Source of the DNA: Phlebopus portentosus
Lineage: Eukaryota > Basidiomycota > Agaricomycetes > Boletales > Boletinellaceae
NCBI GenBank assembly: GCA_037892935.1
Contig: JAYXKI010000007.1
Coordinates: 930,001 to 994,000 of the forward strand
Direction: 5' to 3'
DNA length: 64,000 nucleotides
Below are positions 54,608 to 64,000 of the stretch, in pieces. Within the stretch, counting starts at the first letter, position 1; each line of letters opens with the position of its first letter. The notes under the pieces were generated by a model. The model saw nothing but the letters and a program-made list of their open reading frames with translations, did no database searches and was not told the origin of the DNA. Position numbers and translations under genes: made by a program.

Positions 54608-56402
54608 ATGCCTGCAGCAAAATCGAAGGCCAAGGCCAAATCACAAAGGAGCTCAACCAAGGAGGTACGACAAAACATTCAGAGTTGACCTTATGATTTC
54701 GCGTTTAGCATGAGTTTCACATACTCACGCTGCACAATTATGATTTATATAGAAAGCTGAGCCTTCGTCCGCATCGCGCAGAAAACCACGTCGGAAGGTG
54801 GTCAGCGACGAGGACGAGGACGACTACGAGTCTCCGCCTGAAAGCGAGGAAGAGGAAAACGAACCTGGTACATCTAGTAAGCACTACTATGGTTCACTGG
54901 TTGCATGGATGGCTGAAGTTCCTTGATCCAATCACAGAACAGCACGCACAAAGGCGACCGAGCCTCAGGCACCGACGCAGCAGCATGAGTCAAGCAAACG
55001 CCCCGGATCCAGACAAGCTCTTTGAGGACAACGAGAACGTGGACGTGATCAACTGTTCTCCCCAAAACGACATAATGGACATTGACATCCCAGATCGTGC
55101 ACCGACGCCCGTACCAGGTCCCTCCTCACGCCGGCGTGGCGGCAAAAAGAAATCCATGGCTATTTACTCAGACGAAGATGACGATTATGTTGATGCTGGG
55201 AGGAAGCAGGGTGACAAAGACGATGAGGACTTCGTTGTTGATGACTCTCCGCCGGCGCGGAAGAGTGCTGCGGGAAAGAAAGGTGTGAAGGGAAGAGGGA
55301 AGGGCGCGAAGGAGAAGGGAGGTGGGATTGGGGAGATTATGATTAAGGACGAGAGGAAGCTTCCTGCTTCTGCTGGTGCGCCTCCTGCTGGGACCGCTGG
55401 TGATGCGAAAGCGGGTACTAAGAGGAGGCGGGATACGGTCCCTGAAGCCAACGCTCCGCCTGATACTCAACCGGGGGCAACTGGGGCGCCTGCGCAATCA
55501 TCCTCTACTGCACCTGCCCAGGCAAGCCAACCAAAAGAAGGCGCACCATCTGTGCTTCCGCCCTTTAAAATCCGTAAACTACCTCCAATCAAGAAGAACA
55601 AGAACCTCGCCGGCGTTACGTCCACAGCGCCCTCTTCTGGAGTCTCAACCCCTTCAGTCTCCGCTCCTGCCCCTGCTCCCACTGCGGCTGCTGGAGCTGC
55701 CAAGGTTGGAACGTCTGCGAGTAGTAGCAATACGAATCCTAGTGACTTACCGCTCCATACCTCTCTCCCGCGCAAACCCCCAGCTCCGAAGACGTCTGAT
55801 GTCGATCTGACGAGCCCGGATATCTACAATAGCTTGTTTAAGACCGGGACACCTACAGCGAGGGCTGGTTGGGACTCGAGGTTTGTTTGCTTCATTCAGT
55901 CTTTGATGAGGGCTGGTATAGGAGATGAATTGACTCACTTTGGCGTAGGGTTAAAGAACTGGCACGCCGAAAAGAACTGATGAAGATGCGCGATGAAGCG
56001 CGTGCAGCTCGGATGGCAAATCTTCAAGTACGTCCTTTTCTTCCTTCGAAGTATGATAGTTCCCGAGGTAACTGATCAACTTCCTCTTTTCTTTTTCTTA
56101 AAAAAAATGATCAGAAGAACACTTTCAACCTCCTCGGCCCGCAAGATAAAGTCGCACGGTTCGAAGCCAGGTTGCGCGCGCGCAACAGTCCCGCCGTATA
56201 CCCCAACCACCTGGGGTCCGCGCTCAAGCTTATCGTGCACGACAGGAATAACGGGATGCCCGTGCGACCTTTTAAAAGAAATTCAGGGAACGCGGATGAG
56301 GTTGCGGCTACGGCTACGGCTGGGAGTTGGAATGCAGTCGGTCATATGAATGGTGCGCCTGGAAGCTCAGGAACTGGGAATAAGACAAGGACAGGCTGGT
56401 AA
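54608..56402 (+). CDS. Disordered, highly charged nuclear-type protein, unknown function
   Basis: Five exons (54608-54664, 54753-54876, 54938-55880, 55949-56027, 56115-56402) give 496 residues in consistent phase. It begins MPAAKSKAKAKSQRSSTKE and has acidic runs (VSDEDEDDYESPPESEEEE, SDEDDDYVDAGRKQ), basic patches (SSRRRGGKKKSM, KGVKGRGKGAKEK, AGTKRRRD) and a long Pro/Ala/Ser stretch. The C-terminal fifth looks folded: LTSPDIYNSLFKTGTPTAR, ELARRKELMKMRDEARAARM, FNLLGPQDKVARFEARLR and NSPAVYPNHLGSALKLI. The mix suggests a chromatin- or RNA-associated nuclear protein, but I do not recognise the family. An ATG at 54988 could start a shorter form. Confidence 0.65.
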
Positions 56403-57534
56403 GCCGGATTGGGAGAAGGTGTCTTTGCTTTATTTTCACTGTCGTTGATTGGTGAACGCTTCCTATAAAACCTTCTTTTTTTTTTCTGGAGTGCTTAAGT
56501 ACTTGCTACCGTACCCTTATGTCCAACTCACTGCAACTTATGCATGCTCCACGAACGAGCCGGAAGATTGAATTCGTTCTGCTGTCATTTCCTGTCGTGC
56601 TGCTCGAGCCAGATGGACCGTTCTTGATGCTTGTTCACTTCTTCTACTCATGCCCAAAAGACCGTGAGCGAGGCGCCGACCAGTTGATCACCCTGGGCCT
56701 GTGTTTTCACGAGAAAAATAAAATAGAGAAGGACCACAGATGGTTAGAGACTTCAGTAGTTCGTTCCCTTAAATCAGGCGCCCGCCTACTTGCCACTTTT
56801 CTCTTTTTATCCGCCCGCGTTATACCAAATTCGAATTCGCTTACGATTAGCTTTGATCTTTCTTCATTCATCTGTCTACAAGTACTTACAGAAAAACAAA
56901 CGAATTTCAAATACAAAGTACTTTTGATTTTCTAGCGGAGAGTATGAATCTGATGTCATACTTGTCGCTCTCATCTTACTTAGACAGTCTAGTCTTAGGC
57001 CTTGTTGTTGATCTTTACGTTACGCTTCTTATCGATATGTCCGCCGATCCTACTTACACTTGACTTCGAGATTAGATCTTCCGGGTATGGTCAGGTAGTC
57101 GGGTATGGGCGAGGCGCGCATTCAAGTTGAGGCGAGCCTGATCTGTTTTTTTTTTTTTTTTGCAAATCAAATTCGAATAGTCTGTTGATTAGGTTTCAGT
57201 GCGGCGCAGGAGGCGCTGGCGGGTTGAGTTGATGGCACTGCGCGGGCGGCTGGATGCTGTTGTTTATCTTACCTTTCAGATTATAATCCGTTTATCGTAT
57301 CGCATTGTTTAGTAAAAAAATTAAATCAAACTGCATCATCGTTCAAAATATCATCAGGAATCAGTAGCCAAAGCACAGAGCAATGTCAGGATAATACAGA
57401 TGGAGGGAGAGGAATAGAGATACCAGACACGTTGAAAGGCGTGAAGACTTCACGTAAACAAGAAAGATCTAAGACAGGTCTCTGCAGGGAATGCCCACTC
57501 CAGCACGGAAAAGTGACGACCAAGGAACACACTT
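56403..57534. other. Intergenic region with A/T homopolymer runs
   Basis: Over 1.1 kb; contains poly-T runs near 56474 and 57147-57161. A 138-codon plus-strand frame (56519-56935) has no recognisable feature and is not called. Confidence 0.45.
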
Positions 57535-59010
57535 TCAAAGCTGCTTCTCATCCTTGGCGTCCTCTTCCTCCTGCTGCGCAATAGCGCTATCCACACTCGC
57601 AAGCACCGCATCCCTCGTCCTCACGTATCCCTCCCAAAGTGTCTTCCACTCGCTAGGTAGCATCTCCCTACTCGGCTCGGGCACCTCGCCCTTTTCGTAC
57701 GCCTCGTACGACACTTCATCACCCGCTCCCGCCCACGCGCGCGCGTGCATAACACCTCAGCGCTGCCCATCGCTCGTAATCCCTCCTTTCGGCTTCTTGT
57801 TGTTGGTGTATGGAAGGGGAGGAAGGAGGGACGCTGGAGGAGAATAGCTTACCCCACAGAGATGCGCTCGTTTCGAGTGGAGTCGTGGATGATGTGGAGA
57901 AGTGGGAGGATGAGGAGGCGGATGAAGACGCGTTCTCGTGTAGGATCCCGGAGAGCGTCCATGCGTGAAGAGCTTGTTCGACGAGCGTCCCTTAGTAGAC
58001 TACTCGCAGGACCTTTGAGAACACGGTATTTTGAATAGCTTTTGTCGAGTTGCGCTTTGTGCACGGGTGTCTCGGAGGACGATTCGGGAGAAGTTGAGGC
58101 AGAAGGAGAGGAGGCGGTCAGCTTGAAGATGACTTCTTCTGCTTCTATCGCTGCTCTCACGAGGTCCTTGAGCGTTTGTCCGGAAGACGAAGATTTCAGC
58201 GCGTAATTGACCTCTGCGCGGTGCAGAGCAAGGAGGCTGAGTCGGTGTTGGAGGAATAGATCGTGCAGCGATTGAGGCGTCGATTTGCCCATGTTCGCTT
58301 CAGACAGTTTTGAAGTTTCCTCGCTAGCAGACTCGCTCGATTCTTGAGATAGTGAGAATGGTGAGGATTTAAGAGCCTCCTCTGATGCAACGAGGACAGG
58401 GAGGATGAGCTTGAAACCCTCTTCTTGAATGGCCTTTGCGTCAGTAAGCTGACCAGACTGAGCAAGGAGTGCAGAAAGTGAGGATAAGGTCGCTGCTATG
58501 GTACGTTGGGCGTGTGGGGAGTCTGGGAGGCGTTCTGGAAGCGAGCTGCAATGCTTTTGACCACCATGAACACGCCTCTTCTGAGTCCCCGAGTCGGACG
58601 TTCACATCACCAAGCTTGAGAGCAAGACGCGCTCGTTCTTCCGCATCGGCGTTAAGTTTCGCTTGTGCATCCCAAACACGTTCATATGTTGCCCGAGCAT
58701 CATATAAAGCGCCTTTCGATCCAATCCTTTCAAGAGTAGCGGCCTTCCTCACCAATATCTCGCTAATCGTTTCGAGACGCAGGGGTTTCCCCGCTCTCTC
58801 CTTCTCCTCTGCAAGCGACAACGCTAAAGATAGGAAATCATGAGAGAACTCCAGACGCGCTTCGATGGCTTTGTTTGGACTCTGTTGAGCTTGCGCAAGC
58901 GCGTTATCACTGATAATCTGCGCCCCTGTGCCCCAATGCTGTGCCATCCAAGCCGATCGGAGGGCATACCTGGCCTGTTCCAAGTATCCTGTGACACTGT
59001 TATCAGAATA
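57535..59010 (-). pseudogene. TPR-like helical-repeat gene, 5' truncated and frameshifted
   Basis: The minus strand begins after an acceptor-like site with GYLEQARYALRSAWMAQHWG and continues with helical-repeat sequence: AIEARLEFSHDFLSLALSLA, ISEILVRKAATLERIGSKGA, LKLGDVNVRLGDSEEACSWW. It continues in another frame with PDSPHAQRTIAATLSSLSAL, LAQSGQLTDAKAIQEEGFKL, DLFLQHRLSLLALHRAEVNY and, after another shift in a CG repeat near 57738, EVSYEAYEKGEVPEPSREML to a stop. At least two frame changes occur (near 58545 and 57738). No start codon or first exon was found: upstream lies an FAD monooxygenase fragment. The shape suggests a tetratricopeptide-type protein of basidiomycetes, function unknown. 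Confidence 0.5.
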
Positions 59011-59029
59011 TTTGTTATGTCTCCTGAGG

Positions 59030-59290
59030 AGTTCCTGCATTCAGCAAGCGAGACAGCCTCCGCAAGGCTTTCATCTGCAACGTTTCAAGCCCATCCATTG
59101 TTTTCCAGTGATATTAATGTATCTCTGAGAGTGACCAACTTTGACGTATCGTGCCCGCTATTGATATGGCCCGTCCGGTTAGAAGCAAGAAACGGGGCCT
59201 GCAAGCGCATACATCTTGCCCTGAAGTCTGGAGCGCCGTTGGACTCCATTTGCGTGCCGAAGACAGAATGCATACTTTCAGGATTTTATC
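59030..59290 (-). pseudogene. C-terminal fragment of an FAD monooxygenase (FMO-f)
   Basis: Nucleotide alignment with the FMO-1 3' end (45180-45410) is clear: GAGGAGTTCCTGC versus GAAAGGAGTTCCTGCC at the stop side, TCATCTGC(A/G)AC, CAAGCCCATC, and ATTTGCGTGCCGAAGACA at the far end. Translation shows only broken frames. It abuts the truncated TPR-like gene, so a duplicated monooxygenase block probably replaced that gene's 5' end. Confidence 0.65.
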
Positions 59291-59349
59291 AGTAAGGTTT
59301 CTTGACCAAATCCGTGGGTCTCCGAGCATGAAGGTCCTTCATTATCTCT

Positions 59350-59800
59350 CGTGAGACAGGACCCCCGGCAATTCCAACAGATGCCTGTGCTGGAAATGGA
59401 CCAAAATGTCCGGATTGCTCCGGGCGCTGACGCGCCCAGATTGTCCGGATGGCAACAGGCATATGGGTCGGTGGCCCTTTGATGTCCGGATCAATGACAC
59501 AGGCCTTCTAAATAGGGACGCTTGGCCGGATTGGTAAGCAACATGGGTTGAACAAAAAAGGCACATTTTTCGAACCTGCATGGTGCGTCACATTGAGTCA
59601 CATCACATTATGGCTGTATGTCCGGATCGGAACAGGCTTCACCCCCACCGGAATGTCTATGTCCGGATGATTGCACAGGCATTTCGACAAATTTGGTCCA
59701 AAATGTCCGAATGGCAACAGGCATGAGGGCTATTTTTCGGCTTCCCGTGTCCGGATCGCGCACAGGCATCTGTTGGAATTGCCGGGGGTCCTCGTGAGAC
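59350..59800. mobile_element. hAT-like MITE, 33-bp inverted repeats, 8-bp target duplication
   Basis: The ends 59358-59390 and 59760-59792 are inverted complements; the left end reads AGGACCCCCGGCAATTCCAA. They are flanked by the perfect direct repeat CGTGAGAC (59350-59357 and 59793-59800). Element length is 435 bp with no transposase frame. An 8-bp target duplication is the rule for hAT elements. Inside are about seven repeats of the form TGTCCGGAT, a few bases, then ACAGGC(A/C). The same ACAGGCATC ends the inverted repeat itself, which suggests repeated transposase-binding sites. The paralogous segment near 47111 lacks the element and has CGTGAGAG. Confidence 0.92.
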
Positions 59801-60319
59801 TCACTGTAACGGACACAAAAGCCAGCTTCGCACGGTCGAAGCGGAGATACTCAATAACTCAAAGCATTGTTCGGACTTCGGACCCTCGGGCTTGAAACTT
59901 GCTCATATGACGCACTGATAATCACGGACAAGAGTCAGATGAATTGTGCGCACTTCGACTGCATCGCTCTTAGCACGAGACTGTATATGCTCCGCGTGCC
60001 AGTCTAGTCTGAAAGTGGTTCGCTTTGATTGAAACTGCGCATTCATTTTATATAGCGATGCTCCAAGGGAATCCCGATTCTATATTTCGAGAACATTCAG
60101 TACTAAAGCGAGTAAAAAGTCTCATAGCCCTTACCTTGGGTTTGGGAGAAGGATCAGTCTGGTAAAATTTGGCCTCAGTTAAACAACCGAAAATATTTGC
60201 ATCCTCTGTAATTGACTGGCAATGTCATCCTTATCGATCAAAATAAAGAAAAAATTCGGAATGATTTGTTGCGTTCACCGAATTAGAAGTCGTGTGGTCC
60301 TCAACATTAGTTCATATGA
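59801..60319 (-). repeat. Duplicated FMO intergenic segment, copy 2
   Basis: Matches 47119-47754 (for example TTCGCACGGTCGAAGCGGAG and CTTATCGATCAAAATAAAGA). It ends at the 3' end of FMO-2. No gene inside. Confidence 0.65.
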
Positions 60320-62160
60320 CTAATTTCGTCGAGAAACACGTTCCATCTCGGAAGGGACTTCAGCCTCGAGTATCGCAATTGCCTTTGTGAGGTTATCATG
60401 AGCATCTGTCTCCCAGTTCCATTTCCTGTTCGCTATAAACGCATCTCCTAGAGCTTTGAGCTCCTCCATGTCGTCTTGACACTCTTCAGTATCCGAGATG
60501 GTGCGATCTGCCAGGCTTGAGAAGCGAGGATCCGCGTATTCATACATTTGACCTTGCAGTCTGGAACGTTGTTGGACGTCATTTCCATGCTGAAGACAGA
60601 CAGTCTCGAATGCCTTGAGAGCGACAGGAAGGGTAGAGAAAGTCGTGAGTGGATGCGCTAGCAGAGCTCCTAGGATATAAGCGTCTTCAATTGCTACTCC
60701 AGCGCCAGATCCTTGATGAGGAGTCATTGCGTGAGCCTGCAAGCAGTAAGAATATTTCTACTTCTGCAACAACTTCAGATAAGCTTACTGCATCACCAAT
60801 GATCGCAACGCGATCATGAGCACACTTTGGGAGTTCTTTCAGAGAGTGGATAGCCCAGCATGAGGGACTGTTCATGCACTAGCAGACATTTGCATCGAGT
60901 GAGCACAGATTGGGATACCAGCGATGCAGAACAGACCTGAATAAGCTGTTGAACTTCAGTTTCCCAGCCTTTGTAAGCAGCAACGACCTCAGATTTCTCT
61001 CTACTAGTAACCCAGGGGTCGTTGTAGAGAGTTCCCTCTCTTCCGGGTTGAGACACGAACGCGACGACGTTAATGAGTTTGCCTTTTGTGACCGGATAGA
61101 CAATGACGTGCTGGAATGAATGCAATATCAGTTCGTGATGGACGATGGACAGGAATGCGTTCCGAGGTTCTCACCTTGTTCTTCCCGGTATACTACATGA
61201 AGAAAAAGCGGACTCAGGTGAGAACAGAAGCAAAGCGAGTGTCATGATGGCTCACATTCATCATCCTATTCAAGGCCCTGTGTGAAGGATTCACGGCTGC
61301 TAATTGCTCGCGCGGAATCAGAGCCCGGTAAGCGACCGATCCTGACCAGATAGGATCAAGCTTTCCGAGACTCATCAGTGTTTCAGCTAATTGCCTTTCT
61401 CCACCTGTCCCTCGATGTTCAATTTCTGAGGCTGCAAGCTCAAGCATAGTGTGTCTCGTCGCTGAGCGGATACCATCTGCCCCGATAAGCACATCGCATT
61501 GAGCTTCGGAAGCATCCTTGAATTTCAGTGTAATCCGACCTGGAGTACCGACATCCTTTGATGGGAGACTGTATCCAATGAGGCGCTTGGAAAAGTGAGT
61601 ATGGATCACGTTTGGATCAAGATTCTCGACGAGACACTGTTGAAAGTCGGCCCTATGGAATGTGATGTTCGCAACTGGAAACGGGCAAATAATTACGTTG
61701 AAAAGCTGTTAACGTGAGAGTAGTCTGTATACTTACAGGGTATCCTGGGATATTGAAATGTCAAGCCCTCTGGACTGGTCTGACTTTCGTGCTTCAAACG
61801 TGGGCTCTAAATGAACTTGAGTAATCGTATCCTTGGTCATTCGGAGAGATATGACGCACGCAGTTCGTCATCCGACGAAGGGACATGCGCGAGTCTCCTC
61901 AATGCATCCTCAAGTCCAAGCGCTTTCATGACCTTCCAAGTGCGCCTCTGGATCCCTATTCCTGCCCCAACTTCCGCGAAACCGGGTGTTGCTTCATAAA
62001 GATCAACTAGTATATCCTTTCTCTCTGACGAGAAGTGCGATATTGCCAGCGAAGCAGTAAGCCCGGCTACTCCTCCTCCGCTGGAGATTGTGGTTTTAGG
62101 GAGAAAGAACAAGATCTAAGAGATAGCGCACCAAATCGCAACAGTGAACTTTGGGGACAT
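60320..62160 (-). CDS. FAD-dependent monooxygenase (FMO-2), near-intact, one frameshift
   Basis: Eight exons (62160-62132, 62080-61860, 61815-61737, 61674-61256, 61192-61175, 61110-60937, 60878-60789, 60736-60320) give about 481 residues. Class A motifs are present: GGGVAGL at residues 11-17 after MSPKFTVAIC, CDVLIGADGIRSATRH near 167-182, and GDAAHAMTPHQGSGAGVAIE near 341-360, binding FAD and NAD(P)H. Such enzymes hydroxylate aromatic rings (salicylate-hydroxylase-like); the substrate is unknown. Exon 5 is an 18-nt micro-exon (YTGKNK). Exon 3 carries one extra base in the AGAGGG run near 61768: SDQSRG is in one frame and GLTFQYPRIP in the next, and the exon lengths add up only if that base is removed. 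All splice sites are good, so a sequencing error or very recent loss is likely. Confidence 0.78.
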
Positions 62161-62383
62161 CATTGCTCTGACCATAAGGACACACGTTCAACACACGTTC
62201 GACCTTAGCTTGCCCCGCAGCGTGGACAAAGTGGATGAACCCTCGATTTCTCGTATATAGACCGTCTTGCTTATGCCGTGCTTTCTATTTTTACATTTGA
62301 ACGTATGAGCATCGCAATATCTAATTTGAGATATTCTGGAATCCAGAACGCCAACTTTAGATGCTTCGTCTATAAGATGTCAG

Positions 62384-63008
62384 TCACACGCACGACGTCG
62401 CGCTTTTAATGCGGAATCCGTTCTCATCAAGGACAATACTCGATGACCGCCCTCGTAACACCTCAATGGTATGAAGCGGAACACCGGTTAGCCGACATTA
62501 TGAGAATCAGTACCAGACCGCGCACTGTACAGAAACAATAATATGTATACCTTGCCATAGGCGAAGTTGAGTCAAGTCGGAATTTCTCGCCGTTTTCATC
62601 ACAATGAGCCTTACAGATAGGACAGTCTATACGAGAACAAGATAAGAGTATATCTAAGAATAAGAATGATCACAACTTACACTTCCATCTCTTTCGTGTG
62701 ATGTAGACGTTGCGGGCCTCGAATAGAAGTTCAACTTGCTGCACCCTACCGCCATCCGCTTGCCGATATGCCATGCGTACATGACCTTTATCAGTTCCTT
62801 CCAAAGGACGAAGCGGTAACAAGGATCTGTCGGCACGTCTGGAGCCAAGCCTGACGTCGCACTGAGGGATTCCTCCTTTCAACGAGCGCACCTCAGCAGG
62901 CTTCGAATATACTACATCTTGCAAGGCGTTCAGCTGGTTTTTAGAATAGCGATAGTGGTCAGGGTAGTGCTTACTATAGATTCTCACGAGTTGACTGAAG
63001 AGATGCAA
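62384..63008 (-). CDS. Hypothetical protein with a CxxC zinc-knuckle-like segment
   Basis: The minus-strand frame 63008-62687 reads PAEVRSLKGGIPQCDVRLGS, then RPLEGTDKGHVRMAYRQADG and VELLFEARNVYITRKRWK. After a GTAAGT intron it continues as YCPICKAHCDENGEKFRLDS and TSPMAR, with Cys-x2-Cys and a further Cys that could bind zinc. A last piece near 62386-62460 (TIEVLRGRSSSIVLDENGFR to a stop at 62384) looks coding, but I found no clean acceptor for it. The first exon boundary is also uncertain (a GTAAGC donor near 62975). The family is not recognised. It sits between two monooxygenase genes and may be a single-copy passenger. Confidence 0.4.
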
Positions 63009-63101
63009 AGTTTGAGTTGTTGAGGTTTAAGAAATGGCACGTGTGGCTGAAATTCCGAAACAAATTTATTGGATTTACCGACTCAACGATGAAACGATTA
63101 T

Positions 63102-64000
63102 TCATGGATATCCAACTTCAGACGCGACTCCCTGTCCGGACACGACTTCAGTCTCAAACGACGAGATAGCCTCTGCCAGGTTATCAGCTGCGTCCGTCTC
63201 CCAGCACCATTTCTTGTTCTCCATGATCGCATCCCCGACAGCCTTCAGGTCCATCACGTCATCTTGGGGTTCTCCGTTGTCCAAGATAGTGCGACCGGCA
63301 AGGCTTGAAAAAGGAGGAACCGCAAACTCATACAACTGACCATGAAGCCGGGAACGTTGCTGGACCTTATTTGCGTGTCGCAAGCAGACAGTTTCGTAAA
63401 CCTTGAGCGCCGTCGGAAGCGTAGAAAGCGTCGTTCGCGGATGAGTTAGCAGAGCACCGAGAATATAGGCATCCTCAATCGCGACCCCCGCGCCTGCACC
63501 TTGATGAGGAGTCATCGCGTGAGCCTTTTAATATTAAGTACAGATTTTAGTTTTGTGGACAACTAGAGATGAACTTACTGCATCACCGATAATCGCAGTG
63601 CAATCGTGAGTGCAAATAGGAAGTTCACGCAAAGAGTGTATCGCCCAACGCGAAGGCTTGTCCATACACTTGGTATCGTCAAAGCATAGTACGTGACTTC
63701 CACCAACATAGAACATACCTGAATGAGTTGCTGCACTTCGGCCTCCCAACCCTTATAGGCAGCAAGAAGATCAGCTTGCTCGCTACTAACGACCCAAGGA
63801 TCATTGTAAGGAGCCCCTTCCTTTTCAGGATGAGATACAAAAGCGACAACGTTGACTAGTTCGCCTTTCATTATTGGATATACTATGAGATGCTAGGATC
63901 AAACGTCCATAAGTTCGCAGTAGACCCAGTCTACTGCTATATTCGAATACCTTATTATGTCCAGTATACTGCATCGGTAGCGTGGAAGAATCAGCAAGAG
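63102..64000 (-). CDS. FAD-dependent monooxygenase (FMO-3), 5' end outside window
   Basis: The last four exons are visible (63968-63951, 63892-63719, 63668-63579, 63524-63102; 18, 174, 90 and 423 nt). The first three match the FMO-2 exon lengths exactly. They read YTGHNK, HLIVYPIMKGELVNVVAFVS, DKPSRWAIHSLRELPICTHD, AIIGDA and then HAMTPHQGAGAGVAIEDAYI. All phases are open and no defect was seen. The C-terminus (LETVCLRHANKVQQRS-type, LAGRTILDNGEPQDDV) ends two codons longer than in FMO-2. One His-type residue of the HNRVAIIGDA stretch differs (HDCTAIIGDA). The N-terminal FAD-binding domain lies beyond the right edge. Probably the most functional member of this array. Confidence 0.85.

Noticed and set aside
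56519..56935. 138-codon plus-strand frame after the nuclear-type protein
   Set aside because: No domain or signal, in an AT-rich spacer with homopolymers; looks random.

Overview
The window is nuclear DNA of a filamentous basidiomycete, probably an agaricomycete. The genes are split by many short (about 50-60 bp) GT-AG introns. The housekeeping genes are fungal or eukaryotic cytosolic types (RLI1, RPA3, cytosolic IleRS, trifunctional C1-THF synthase, GPI12), and the accessory families are typical of Agaricomycetes (F-box/LRR-like, DUF6699-like, DUF1770, tandem FAD monooxygenases). No RNA genes, CRISPR arrays or bacterial features were seen. Exon boundaries were placed by hand from splice consensus and reading-frame phase.

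Layout. 0-12 kb: an HVA1/TUDOR-like gene (5' end outside the window), an F-box protein, an MDR oxidoreductase, a DUF6699-like gene, a secreted GH27 alpha-galactosidase and a RING-type protein, then a poorly defined locus. 12.4-25.7 kb: seven members of one secreted family, called CRP-A to CRP-G here. Each has a signal peptide, twelve cysteines at matching positions and a three-exon structure; the central exon is exactly 206 nt in six of the seven. A-C are divergent and alternate in strand. D-G are close copies, all on +, with shared TATA boxes, leaders and intergenic repeats; E is dead and G has a one-base frameshift. I do not recognise the family. It is the best candidate here for an undescribed system, perhaps secreted effector-like or surface proteins. 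26-39 kb: a conserved block of RPA3 (with a one-base frameshift), RLI1/ABCE1, a DUF1770 protein, an oligopeptide transporter and cytosolic isoleucyl-tRNA synthetase.

39-64 kb is a duplication and decay zone. It holds two tandem aldo/keto reductase pseudogenes, intact GPI12 and C1-THF synthase, a disordered nuclear-type protein, head-to-head remnants of a mitochondrial PheRS and a GrpE-like protein, a broken TPR-like gene, and an array of class A FAD monooxygenases in five states (two fragments, a pseudogene, a nearly intact copy with one frameshift, and a copy running off the window). Two non-autonomous DNA transposons sit in duplicated DNA, and for each the unoccupied paralogous site is also in the window. 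One has 32-bp terminal inverted repeats at a TA. The other has 33-bp inverted repeats, a perfect 8-bp target duplication (hAT-like) and an ordered series of internal repeats.

How the genes relate. The housekeeping genes act independently (ribosome recycling, replication, translation, one-carbon metabolism, GPI anchors). The accessory genes are of two kinds: secreted products (GH27, CRP family) and small-molecule oxidoreductases (MDR, AKR, FAD monooxygenases). Both accessory arrays are evolving by tandem duplication and loss.
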